A stretch of DNA of 64,000 nucleotides, taken from the NCBI GenBank assembly GCA_014925825.1, contig JACGCK010000028.1, forward strand, positions 1 through 64,000, written 5' to 3'. The position numbers and the translations under genes are program-made. The stretch is from Pholiota molesta (lineage: Eukaryota; Basidiomycota; Agaricomycetes; Agaricales; Strophariaceae). The notes under the pieces are model-generated. The model saw only the letters and a list, made by a program, of their open reading frames with translations. It made no database searches and was not told the DNA's origin. This document shows positions 34,740-44,689 of this stretch, in pieces (within the stretch, counting starts at the first letter, position 1; every line of letters begins with the position of its first letter).

Positions 34740-36311
34740 ATGAATGTCCAGGCCCAGCCCGTGCTGCTTGATGCTTTAGATCAAATCGTCGGCCTCACAA
34801 ATGCACCACTGAGCGATCAAGAAACATGGCGTGTGAAGGCTCGATTTCACGCAAGACGCAACCGGGTTCTTCAAATAGACACCATTCTTAAAAATGGACC
34901 ACCCCCTGGCTATAAGGCCCTCCTATACGAACGTGCCCAACTTGTACAGCTCCTAAACCGCTACCGAGTAGCCGCGGCCCCTCATAAACGACTCCCAGTT
35001 GAAGTCCTGCAAGAGATATTCCAGTATGTGGCCGCGGGATATGTTTGTGCCACCCCAAGACCCGAAGACCCGCCTCTGGTTCTATGCCGAGTCTGTGTTT
35101 CCTGGAGGCGTATAGTAAAGAATATGCCGGAGTTATGGAATTCTTTGTATTTCGCGGTGGACAACACCTTCACACGGCTGCAGAAGCTCACAGTGGCTCA
35201 ACTTTATTTCTCGTCCTCAGGAACCCTGCCTCTTTCATTAACTTTGGCAGATATACCCGAAGACGACTCTCCGAATATCGATTTCGTGAGAGAGTTGATC
35301 GCCCCGTTATCTTTCAGATTTAGGTACCTGCATATTATCTTACACCCTGCTCAAATCAATGCTTTATTATCTCTGCCCCGTGGCTCATTCGACGGAATCG
35401 GCGAGTGTCATATCGTCTCCAACTTCTCCTTCACACCAGGGGACAACTCACAACCTTGGGAGCGGCCAGTCACCTTTTTCAGTCCTTCAGCTCGTATTCG
35501 CAGGTTGCGTTTACACCTTACCCCCTTCATTGTGCCTTCCATCTTTATCTTTCCTTGGCATCAGCTCGAATCCTTCAGATCTGACTCTAGCATCGCAGCG
35601 GAGCACTGCACGGCGCTGCTTCAGGAATGCCGCGCCCTCAAACAGATCCATCTCCGCGTCTATGGAATCAAGTATTCCCCTCCCCCTACAACCGATATAC
35701 TGCTCCCCCATCTCACTAATCTGACTGTGCATCTCTGTGACCTGGAGAACTACGATCGTCTCTTCCTTCCCTTAATTCTTCCTAATCTCAAATCGCTCTG
35801 GATTTATAATTACGACGGGCTTCCATGGTCACCTGGGATGTTCCATGGCCTGATATATCGCTCTGGATGCAGTATAGAACACTTATCGATTGGCACATTA
35901 GACATCCTCGACTCCAATGACGTTTTGCGGCTCTTTCAGGCCACACCGCACTTAATTTCGGCTACCCTTTCCCATAACACCAACATCCCCTCCCAGATAC
36001 TGTACCGGATCGGCCGCGGCGAGATCGGCAGGTCCCTCGTCCGCCTCTTCCTCAAGGGCAAACGGCCTTTGGAACCGCTCCTTACGATGCTGGAGATGCG
36101 GCGCCTGGAGGTGCCCCGCGACCCCGGGTGCGCGCTCCCGAGCGCCGTCGAGCCGCCTGGAGAGCGGTATTCGCCGTCGTTGCTCAAGTTCATCGAGACG
36201 TACTGCGATCCCGAGGAAGTTGCCAGCTACGCGCACCGCATTCGCTCTCTACGGGACACCGGGTTCGAGATTAGCTTGCTCGATGTGGCGGAGGGGTGCT
36301 TCCAGCTCTGA
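34740..36311 (+). CDS. F-box protein (agaricomycete type)
   Basis: A single uninterrupted frame of 523 codons. Residues 1-80 form an N-terminal helical region. The F-box follows at about 82-136 (HKRLPVEVLQEIFQYV, then CRVCVSWRRIVKNMPELWNSL). The rest is leucine-rich, with irregular LRR-like segments such as LPHLTNLTVHLCDL and LPNLKSLWIYN. It is likely a substrate adaptor of an SCF ubiquitin ligase; such genes form large, fast-evolving families in mushrooms, so the substrate cannot be inferred. It is transcribed away from the NADH pyrophosphatase gene across a ~770-bp intergenic region. GC content rises markedly in the last 350 bp. Confidence 0.93.
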   Translation: MNVQAQPVLLDALDQIVGLTNAPLSDQETWRVKARFHARRNRVLQIDTILKNGPPPGYKALLYERAQLVQLLNRYRVAAAPHKRLPVEVLQEIFQYVAAGYVCATPRPEDPPLVLCRVCVSWRRIVKNMPELWNSLYFAVDNTFTRLQKLTVAQLYFSSSGTLPLSLTLADIPEDDSPNIDFVRELIAPLSFRFRYLHIILHPAQINALLSLPRGSFDGIGECHIVSNFSFTPGDNSQPWERPVTFFSPSARIRRLRLHLTPFIVPSIFIFPWHQLESFRSDSSIAAEHCTALLQECRALKQIHLRVYGIKYSPPPTTDILLPHLTNLTVHLCDLENYDRLFLPLILPNLKSLWIYNYDGLPWSPGMFHGLIYRSGCSIEHLSIGTLDILDSNDVLRLFQATPHLISATLSHNTNIPSQILYRIGRGEIGRSLVRLFLKGKRPLEPLLTMLEMRRLEVPRDPGCALPSAVEPPGERYSPSLLKFIETYCDPEEVASYAHRIRSLRDTGFEISLLDVAEGCFQL

Positions 36312-36410
36312 CGGGGATGATTCTTAATGCAATAGTATTCAATCGCGACTTGTACCATTATATACAGCTTTCAACATTCTCTGGGATTTGATTCTCTTTC
36401 AAGGGCTTAT

Positions 36411-37122
36411 TCAGAGTGGGGGAGGACCGGCAACGGCAGCAAGCTCTTGGAAGACCTGGGAGAAATCTCCGTCTATATCGACGCGGGACGCGCGCTTGTC
36501 CTAGAATATGAATGGAATGAATAAGGTGAGAGGTTTTTATAACGTCAAGGATTGGGTCAAACCAATGGCGACTTGTACCAGACGGCTAGATAGTTCATCA
36601 TCTGAGTAGAACCGTTTCTGAAACGGTACGTGGCTGCGAGCTTGACGAAGATCTGCTTTTGCGAAACTCGGACTGCATACAAATAACACAATCAGTCGAG
36701 TTCGCATCCCCGAGGGTTTCAACCACATGCTTATTGCCATGGACTTACCCTCTTCAATACTAGAAACACGTTAAGAAAAAGATTGATATATTAAAATGAA
36801 TGCCGTGTACACACCTATGATCGATACGCGCGCACGCGCCGTACTCCCAAGTGAACAGGCGCTCGAGCGCAGCGCGCCCCTTCAGAGTCGCCAGACTCGC
36901 AAAATTCAGGACCGCCTCCTCGTTCAAGAAAGTAGGGACCATGGCCACGCTCTTGGTGTCTGCGAGCTTGTACATCTGCCACCCAAAATACAGCATCGTC
37001 AACTTTCGATTAGGCTCCAGGTCGAAAAGATATCGACGATATTCGCATACCTCGTAGATCCAAGTTTTGGCGTTCTCCGTCTCCTCGCGCGTTAGTTTAC
37101 GGTCTTGAGAGGCAGTTGACAT
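36411..37122 (-). CDS. small conserved-looking protein of unknown function
   Basis: Four exons: 37122-36815, 36759-36749 (11-nt microexon), 36672-36563, 36500-36411; they join in frame to 172 residues. The reading begins MSTASQDRKLTREE and ends VAGPPPL. It is rich in aromatic and charged residues with predicted helices (TWIYEVCEYRRYLF, LTMLYFGWQMYKLA, QIFVKLAATYRF, MMNYLAVWY). There is no signal peptide. I do not recognise the family. The clean phase at all three introns, including one around an 11-nt exon, supports a real gene. Confidence 0.7.
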
Positions 37123-37780
37123 GTCCAGGACTTGGGAGCGCTGAGGCGTTGATTTAGTAGTATTCTGTTGCGCTGACTTTTCGACTCTTTATAACTTCTC
37201 AAAGCCTGGAGTATAACACTATAGGAGCTTCCGTCTTCCGATCATCTTCCCCGCCATCTACTCTTACGCAAGAATAAACCGAGGTGAAAACACCTCGGCG
37301 AAACAACATCACCCCCGACAGGCTGCAATATGCCGTGAGCGCCCTTCAATCGCAGTTGTGCGGGGTGGCGGCTGTTAGTACACAAGCAAAGTACTAATCG
37401 GATCCTCATGAAATATTACACTTTTACCTCTTGAATAATAACAGCGGGTATCGAGCGAAGAAAAGGAACAGAGTTTTGAGTTCAACTCTTATCACGTTGA
37501 AGGCTGGCTTGGGCTTGGGGTACAGTGTAGCTTGAATTGGGCGAAGGGCGAGCTCGCAGAGTTAAAAACTCTACTGCATCGAAAGGCGTCTCGAAATTGA
37601 TACGTACCGACGTCTAATAACCATAACACTTAAATCGCCTGAGAGGCACCTTCTGGCGGAATGTGGTAACGCTCTTCTGAATTTCTGCCCCATAAAGCCC
37701 GTGAAAAGAAGAAATACACAACCTAGATCCAAAAATTAGAATACAAAACTACAGTATTAGGGATCAATGCAACCCAACAA
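37123..37780. other. intergenic, no gene seen
   Basis: Holds the shared upstream/downstream region between the small unknown gene and the 3' end of the pseudokinase gene. I see only short AT-rich runs and no convincing frame. Confidence 0.5.
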
Positions 37781-39202
37781 CTATGACGATAACAATAATG
37801 GGAATAGTAAGTCTGGGACAGTGCGATGATGTTTAGTCTCACGAAAATATGCATGGTTCAGGCATTCCCTGCTCGTCAACCGATTTCGAGGGTCGTACAT
37901 CAGTAACCGCCTTAGCAACAGCAAAAGCGAGGCTGGCGGTGGCGGAGAGAAGAGAGACACGAGCGGTCGAGCGGTGATCTGCGGGGCTGGGTGAGCGTCT
38001 GCAGTCATAAAACCATACAAAGACAAGAACAAGTACCTGCGGCAACGTCAGCCCAAGCAGCCGCGCAAGCGAGTACCCCGCAGCCCACGACCCGCCGTCC
38101 ACGGGCTCGCCGTTCAGGTCGAACGTCGTCCGCGCCGCCGGGCACCCCAGGACCTCGATGATCTTCAGCACCTGGAGCGCGTCGTCCTGCCCCGGGAACA
38201 GCGCCTCCAGCGTCAGCACCTCGCCCACGATCGCGCCGAGCGCCCACATGTCGACCGGGGCCGCGTGCGCCGGGTCCTGGAGCACGACCTCCGGCGCGCG
38301 GTACCAGTGGAAGCCCGCGCCCATGTCCGCGGGCGCGCTGCCGGCCTTGCGCGCGTGGTCGAACCCCGCGAGCTTGATGATGACCACGACGTCGCGCTGC
38401 GTGGCGCCGGCGGCGAGGTCGTCGTCGTCCGGCGAGGACGGGACGACGGGGTACTGGTGGATGCCGGTGGTGGTGACGAGGATGTTCTCGGGGCAGAGGT
38501 TGAAGTGCAGGTAGCCGTGGTGGTGGATGTGGTCGAGGCCGAGGGCGATTTGGTGGAGCATTGAGGAGACGAGCCCGCCGGCGAAGTGGCGGCCTTTCCG
38601 ACATCGGATGAGGTGGTAGAAGTTGCCTTCCATGCAGTCTAACACCAGATTGATTTGATATGACCCATAGAAAGTAAAGAAATGATCTCGTAGAACAATA
38701 ATGTTCGGATGTGATGGAAGAGCGCGCAAGATCTGGTGGACAAGGCCATGTTTTATAAGTAGGTATTTGCGGTGGACATCGTTGATACACGCACTTCTAG
38801 TTCATTCAGATTTCCATGGCCCCGACGGCCACCGCTGAGTCGACTCTTGAGAACAACCACCTGCTTATCTACGCCAAACCGGGCCATCTTGAGAAGGGGC
38901 GGAACGTTGGGGTCCAGCGATGATGGCGTATGCCATTCGCAAAACGCGACAGTGTTCGACGCAAAGTCTGGTTCACGGCGACGGCTGAGCAGCTTCAGCA
39001 CGGTATATTCGCGCTGCAATGTCACTGCACAATCGCCATTATTTCTTAAATTAGCCGATCGCAGAGATATGCAATAGGAGATCATACCACGCGGACCGGG
39101 ATTACTGAACGTCTCCTCTGGAGTAGGCTCCGTCGAGCCCACCACCGTACGCCGCCTTCCGACCATAACGCCCAGAGGAAGTGGGAGTAATGGAAATGCC
39201 AT
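37781..39202 (-). CDS. protein-kinase-fold protein with degenerate catalytic motifs (pseudokinase, MAK/RCK-like)
   Basis: Exons: 39202-39088, 39024-38795, 38732-38037, 37978-37781; 412 residues. The kinase fold is clear: REYTVLKLL, VVVLKS (VAIK position), NELEILRALPSHPNIIVLRD, subdomain VIb LHFNLCPENIL at 190-199, WYRAPEVVL at 258-266, DMWALGAIVGEVLTLEALFPG, and C-terminal YDPRNRLTSRECLNHAYF. The overall shape is that of CMGC-group MAK/ICK/MOK kinases. Two catalytic motifs are altered: HRD is HFN at 191-193 (no catalytic Asp) and DFG is GFD at 238-240. The regular reading around both argues against sequencing error. An acidic insert DDDD sits between them. It is probably non-catalytic, a scaffold or allosteric partner. 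Confidence 0.88.
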
Positions 39203-39831
39203 TCACGCGACACGATGTGGTGGAGCAGCAGAGAGCCTGAGGGCAGTGCAATGGCGCCGCTGGGAGACTTATCATATCAATAATAAAAAAACCAAAAAGA
39301 GGCTAGAAGGTCTTTTTGACAGGCCCCGTGTAGAGTTAGTTGCCGCGGATGCGGCCACGGTGTGGAGCACAATGTCGCGAACAGGCCGCCGACGCCGGGG
39401 AATCAGACTAGCACGGTAGCACCCTAGCAACATATCACTGCTTGATATAATCTGATATAATTCTTGCGGAAATTGAGACCACGGGACCCTTCATCTCCCT
39501 TCATATTGACACTGCCAATGACAGTTGAGGATGATGGCGCTCGGCCGTGGCATGGTGCGCGTCCACTGTGTACTGAGCGCTGGCAGGCGCTGGCGCTGAG
39601 AAGGCATTGATTGGAGTGAGAGTCAGACTGTGAGAGCGTGTCGAATTCGGAACCACGAATAGAAGGCGCCCAGTTATCCGGAAAATCCCGGTCCGCGGAA
39701 GCCTCTGCCAACTGGGACCAAACAACGGCCCCGCAATGCGGTCTCGCAGTCAATCATGTCACCCGTCGCTCCAGCGCTCACCGTCTCCTCATCGCCGCCG
39801 TCCTCCACCTCCCAACCAACACAAAGAAGTA
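39203..39831. promoter_or_regulatory. divergent intergenic region, pseudokinase/HUB1
   Basis: The two genes are transcribed away from each other from this ~630-bp region. It holds no frame I trust; the open frames across 39424-39753 lack splice structure and family features. Confidence 0.4.
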
Positions 39832-40573
39832 ATGGCGCTTATTGAAGTACGTTTGCCCTGCATTCAATGCCACCGCTGTCCCAGTCTGACGTCATCATCA
39901 CCCCGTTAGATTATCGCGAACGATCGTCTTGGGCGCAAAGGTCTGTTAGCTGTCTAGCTCGCAACTGTCGTTTTAGGCGCTTACATGCTTTCTTTCCATA
40001 TTCCCCTTCTACCGTGGATGTTGCTGCGTCGCGATCTTGGATGTGTGTGTGCACTTGTAGTCCGCGTCAAATGCAGTCCCGATGACACCGTTGGCGATCT
40101 GAAAAAGCTCATCGCGGCGCAGACAGGAACGAATGCGTCGAAGATCCAGCTCAAGAAATGGTGCGCTGCGTCGCTTTTTTGTTTATTGATATCACAGCTA
40201 ATCGGATATATGTCTCTTTCATCCTACTTCTGAATTCACACTTTCGACGACCATCATCCAATCTTTGCACCGTCTATCCCTTAAACCGACACAAACTACC
40301 TTCACTCAACGGCATACCTCATGACGCACCATACACGGTCTCTCCTCGCTCACCCTCCTGCTATATCCCCCTTCCGACCCACTTCCATCCGCCGATCCCC
40401 CCGTCACGCCACCATCCGCTCGCCATCCGTGGAATTGCACAACTCACGCACTCGCATCGCCCCTCCTCCATGCAAAATCTGTGCTGCTGCAAAATAGGTA
40501 CACCATCTACAAGGACCACATCACATTATCGGACTACGAGATCCACGATGGGATGAGCTTGGAGATGTACTGA
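39832..40573 (+). CDS. HUB1: ubiquitin-like modifier HUB1 (UBL5)
   Basis: Four exons: 39832-39846, 39910-39940, 40061-40160, 40498-40573. Together they encode [15 protein letters not shown], then [34 protein letters not shown] and [20 protein letters not shown], ending LEMY. HUB1 binds spliceosome protein Snu66 non-covalently and tunes splice-site choice; the surface strands [11 protein letters not shown] and the end of the ubiquitin fold are conserved. The 73-residue length matches the family. It ends with one Tyr after Met, where many relatives end YY. The last intron (337 bp) is far longer than others in the window and falls inside a Trp codon (TG|G). Because the short open frames do not show this gene, it is easy to miss. 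Confidence 0.95.
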
Positions 40574-40919
40574 GTCTCGCCAACTCTGGTTAGTCATATT
40601 GTTCGAGTGTTCGTCGTGCAAGGAATTTTGATGTGGAGAAAGTGTAGTGTAAATATATAATAAATGGTGGTTCTCTTTTTTCGCTTCTAAAGCTGGTGGA
40701 TTGTGGTGTTTTGCAAACCTTTGGATCTGAAGAGCGCAACTCCTCATGAATAACTCGAATAGGCACCACAGTTTTGTTTTAGATGTGTCATGAAAATGTT
40801 ATTGCAAGGTCGTTAGTGTCGTTAACGTCGTTAGTAGATGTCGTAAGTGAAGCCAAAAAACCCCAAAGCAAGCATAGAAAAGGAGATAGCCATCTATATT
40901 AATCCATTATGACGAGCAA

Positions 40920-41822
40920 CTAGCATTTTTCCGGCGAATGATGGTGATGATGGCGATGATGTCTGTATCAGTAAACGCAGAGCACGATGAGCAAAGGCCA
41001 AAGGTCTTCAAGTAATGATATGGACTGACCTTCCAAGGCATTCGCAAGCATGAATAGAGAGTGTCAGTACCGCCGACCAGATGGCCACCACAGCGCCGAG
41101 GATCATCCACACCGCATTCCCAAACGTCACCGCAAAATGCAGACTCCCCAGCGCCGCCAGCTCCTTCTTCGCCACGAGCACCAGCGCCAGGTCGATCGCG
41201 AACGCGACGCTGCTGACGAGCGCGGTGAGGATCGTGGCGATGAGGATGGCGATGGAGAAGGCGTGCGAGGGGAAGACGAGTGCGGGGAGGAGGGAGAGGA
41301 GGGCGAGGCCCGCGGCGATGGGGTGCAGGACGAGGACGACGATCAGCGCTTCTTCGACGATGGCGACGACGGCCGCGGGGATGTTCACTGCGGCGGCTAG
41401 ATCTGCGGGCACCTGGTATCCGAGCATAGGCCCGAAACATTCTCCGGGGTTGGATGTCGCGGTCGCTGGATTGAGGGTGCTAGAAGGCATTAGATGAGTA
41501 TGGATTGACAGACTTCACGATCTCCGAGGAGAGGATGGTGTACGGACCTCGTAGCGCAGACGCCCCAGACGCCAAACCTCAGCTCGGTAGCGAGAGTGAG
41601 CTGCTCCTGCGCGACCGCAGTGGTTGACTTCACCGACAGCAGGTAGATGGTCTTGGTGATCGGCAGCGAGAGCGCCACCAGCAGGAGGAGCAGGAAGGCG
41701 GAGAAGAGGAGCCCGGCGCTGAGGAGGGTGACTACCTTGTAGCGCTTCTGCAGCCTGTGCGAATCGACTGTGACTTTAGGTTCAAGTTCGTGGCTCGACG
41801 TCGACGTCGACTCCATCGTCAT
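40920..41822 (-). CDS. PalI/Rim9-SUR7 family membrane protein with His-rich tail
   Basis: Exons: 41822-41548, 41479-41030, 40962-40920. Four membrane segments: residues ~25-50 (VVTLLSAGLLFSAFLLLLLV), then after FGVWGVCATSTLNPA three more in exon 2 (VVAIVEEALIVVLVLHP, FSIAILIATILTALV, VWMILGAVVAIWSAVL). FGVWG-C in the extracellular loop is the hallmark of the SUR7/PalI family (pH sensing in Rim101 signalling, or eisosome proteins). The last exon adds only RHHRHHHHHSPEKC, a histidine-rich tail. The start is taken at the second in-frame Met (41822); an ATG at 41873 would add 17 residues. It is convergent with HUB1 and divergent from the next gene across 280 bp. Confidence 0.85.
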
Positions 41823-42101
41823 CGTGCACGGGTGGGAGTGGGATCGCCGCGGGCACCGTTGCGGCGGACGCACGTTGGTGGGGGCACTGGTGCGACGGGG
41901 CTCTCGCGATGGCTTCTGGGACTCGCAGGCGTGTCATTTCTGGCGAGGTCGGTACTTATCACAGTCTTCGCGGAGGAAACCCATGACACGACAGATCGGG
42001 AAATGCGCATGTGTGCGTATTTGTGCATGGTTATTTCAGGAGCAGATGACAAAGGTCTGGAGTCGTTGCGCGCCGTTCACACCGACGACGACGACGATGC
42101 A

Positions 42102-43901
42102 ATGAAGACTCCGCTGCTCTTCACTCTCCTAGCCTCCCTCCTCCTCGGCGTCCTGGCCGACGCTGCGGGAGATATTGCGTATGTTGTTTGCTTGTCTTGA
42201 ACCGTCAAGACGCCGTAACTCTTCGCTAGATTCAACGATGACCCATATCTCAAGTACCGTCCCGAGTTTGCACGCTCGCTGCCCATCCAGATCATGCTCA
42301 CCGGCGTCGTCCTCACCCTCGTCGCCGTCCTCCTCATCCACCTCATGTTCACAGCCCAGTACCACTGGCCCCTGGCCCCCGTCAATTACGTGCTGCAGCT
42401 CTCCGGCGTCACCACCCTGCTCATTTCCCTGATCGCCACCATCCATGTCGTCCTATCCGCCACTTTCGCAGAGAGCGAGAAGTGGCCGTATATGCTCAGC
42501 TATATCGCGGTGAACGTGCCACCGTTGGATCTGGAGTCGGATACGGAGAGCTGGTCCATTGCCGAGAGGGCCACTTGGCTGGTGATGAATGCATCTACTT
42601 CCGGGTTAATTCAGGCAAGATGGCCGACATCTTCTTACAGCAATAGCTAACTTCAAAATTCAGATTACCCATATCCAATTTCTTACCCTCCTCTATCCAT
42701 CCCGCCTCGAAGGCCGGCTCATCTTCGCACTCCTCGGGCCGCTCGCCATCGTCGCCGCCGTCATGCAGCTCCTCCCCATCAGCAACCACCAAAGCGTCAA
42801 CCAGGTCGCCTCCGCCGTGCGCAACGTCTGCAACGCCACGCTCTCCCTCCTCTTCACCCTCGCGCTCTTCATCTGGGGCCTCCTCGTCAACCGCAAGCAG
42901 GCGTGGCGCACCGACGGCGGCACGGCCGTGTTCGGCTGCGCGGCCCTGTCCCTCGCGGTCATCAGCACCGCGCTCAACTTCCTCTACGTGCACAAGGAGG
43001 AGGAGTTCGTCTGGCTGCCGCCCCTCATGTGGGCCGTCGTGCTCTGGCAGAGCTTCCTGGGCTGGTGGTGGTGGGTCGGCGCCGGCAGCGGGCGCGCGTT
43101 CTCCACTGAGGACGAGACGATCGAGGATAAGCTGAGGCGCCAGGCGAAGCGGGAGAGAAGGAAGCGGGAGGCAGGGAGCGGCGGAAGGAGACGAAAATGA
43201 AGGCGCAGAAGATGTGGAAGGGCGTCGCCGACGCCTTCGTGCCCAACACCCCCGCCGCCTCGCCCCAGAAAGACCGCTCCCGCACCCCGTCCCCGCCCCA
43301 CTATCCGCCTCGGACCGCCTCCCACTTCCACCGACCAACGCAGACGAGACCGCCTCGCAGCTCTCGCGCGCGTCCTCCGTCACCGTCACCGGCTCCGCGA
43401 CGCAGCAGACGCACACCACGCTCCAGTTCCTCCGCGCGTGCTCCCGCGCGTCGTGCACGAGTGGGTCGCGTCGCTGCGCCGCGAGCACAACGCCGCCGCG
43501 CGCGTGCAGGCCGCCGAGCGCGTGCAGCGCATGCGCGGGATGGGGCGCCCGCGGCGCGCGGGTGGGCCGGTGGCGGCGGCGCGGCGCCGCGGGGGGTGCG
43601 AAGGAGTTTGGCGGGAGGCGAGGGCGAGAGGGAGGTGCCGTCGGTCGTGGGCTGGGGGTGGGGGTGGCATGGGTTCGGGTGGCGGCGGCGGGCGGTGGAG
43701 GACGGTGGGCGGCGGAGAAGGATGTTCGGAGAAGAGCCAGAGCCGGAGTCGGAGTCGTGGCCGACGGAGGAATGGCGAGGATTCAGGGATGAGCCGGAGT
43801 ACGAGATGCGGCGCGCACGGCGTCCACGGCGGAGGCGTCGGGAGAAGGATGATGACGACGACGATATCTATGTGTCGGATGCCGGGTTGACGATGAAGTG
43901 A
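42102..43901 (+). CDS. multi-pass membrane protein of unknown function, with basic/acidic C-terminal tail
   Basis: Exons 42102-42178, 42230-42614 and 42664 onwards. It starts with a signal-like MKTPLLFTLLASLLLGVLAD. Hydrophobic segments include IMLTGVVLTLVAVLLIHLMF, GVTTLLISLIATIHVVL, GRLIFALLGPLAIVAAV, TLSLLFTLALFIWGLLV, FGCAALSLAVISTALNFLYV and LPPLMWAVVLWQSFLGWWWW, so about six to seven membrane passes. The second intron uses a GC donor (CAG|GCAAGA). After a charged RQAKRERRK stretch the reading continues in changing frames (MKAQKMWKGVADAF; ETASQLSRASSVTV; PRVVHEWVASLRREHNAAARVQ; EPEPESESWPTEEWRGF; DDDDDDIYVSDAG) to 43901. At least three frame changes in this GC-rich part look like one-base errors. 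Family not recognised. Confidence 0.7.
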
Positions 43902-44689
43902 TGCAGGACTCGGACCAAGAACCAGAGCCGACGCGGAGAGACAGAGAGATGGACCTGCGGCGGAGCACGAACGTCCCGAGAGCAGCGACCAACCACGGCG
44001 GCCTGAGCGGCGCGTGGACACGACGCCGAACTCGGTGTGGTGGTGGGGCCCGCTCAAAAAATGGCGCCTGAAGGATTCAACGACATACTGATCTTACTTC
44101 CTTTTCTTCCCCTTTTTGGTTTTTGTGTGCCCTCTGGAATTCCTGGTATTTCTTGCATCATCCTCATCATCATCCTCATCCTCATCAACGCTATTACCCG
44201 CATCATCTTACTTACTCTCTTGCTTGCTCTCGATGGAAACCTTCTTGATTCCCCCTTTCACTTGGTTTATTGCATTGTTCACTTACTTATCGCTATCGCT
44301 ACCTTACTAACGACCTGCTGCGTCCGAGTGCTTTTTTGGTTCTGTTCCTTTCTTAATTTTTCTCTCTTTGTGTTGTGTTGTTGGCTTGCAGACGCTGCGC
44401 TGTTCTTGGATGTGTTTGGTGACACAGTTGTATACTTAAAACTGTCCGTATATAGGTGTAAAGTGTAATACCCGTCAAGTAGATGTCTGAGCGATGTTAT
44501 CATGGAAGCGTATGAAAAAACAATAGTATACATCAGGCAAGTGACATCCTTGAAGGTTGAAATAACAATGTTTTATGAAGTAGAGCTTGCCGTACACAAA
44601 AAGGTATATGTTTCATTCGTGAGGATCACATACATCCTTTTCAACAATATAAAGCTATAAAACCCAACAGAAACCATCTACGTCGCGCA
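43902..44689. other. intergenic, hydrophobic open frame not accepted
   Basis: A plus-strand frame at 44037-44468 is rich in Leu/Ile/Cys because the DNA is pyrimidine-rich (TC and CATCAT runs). It has no start context, introns or family resemblance. Most likely 3' UTR and intergenic DNA. Confidence 0.5.

Noticed and set aside
44037..44468. Hydrophobic 143-codon frame
   Set aside because: Pyrimidine-rich 3' UTR-like DNA gives Leu/Ile/Phe by composition.
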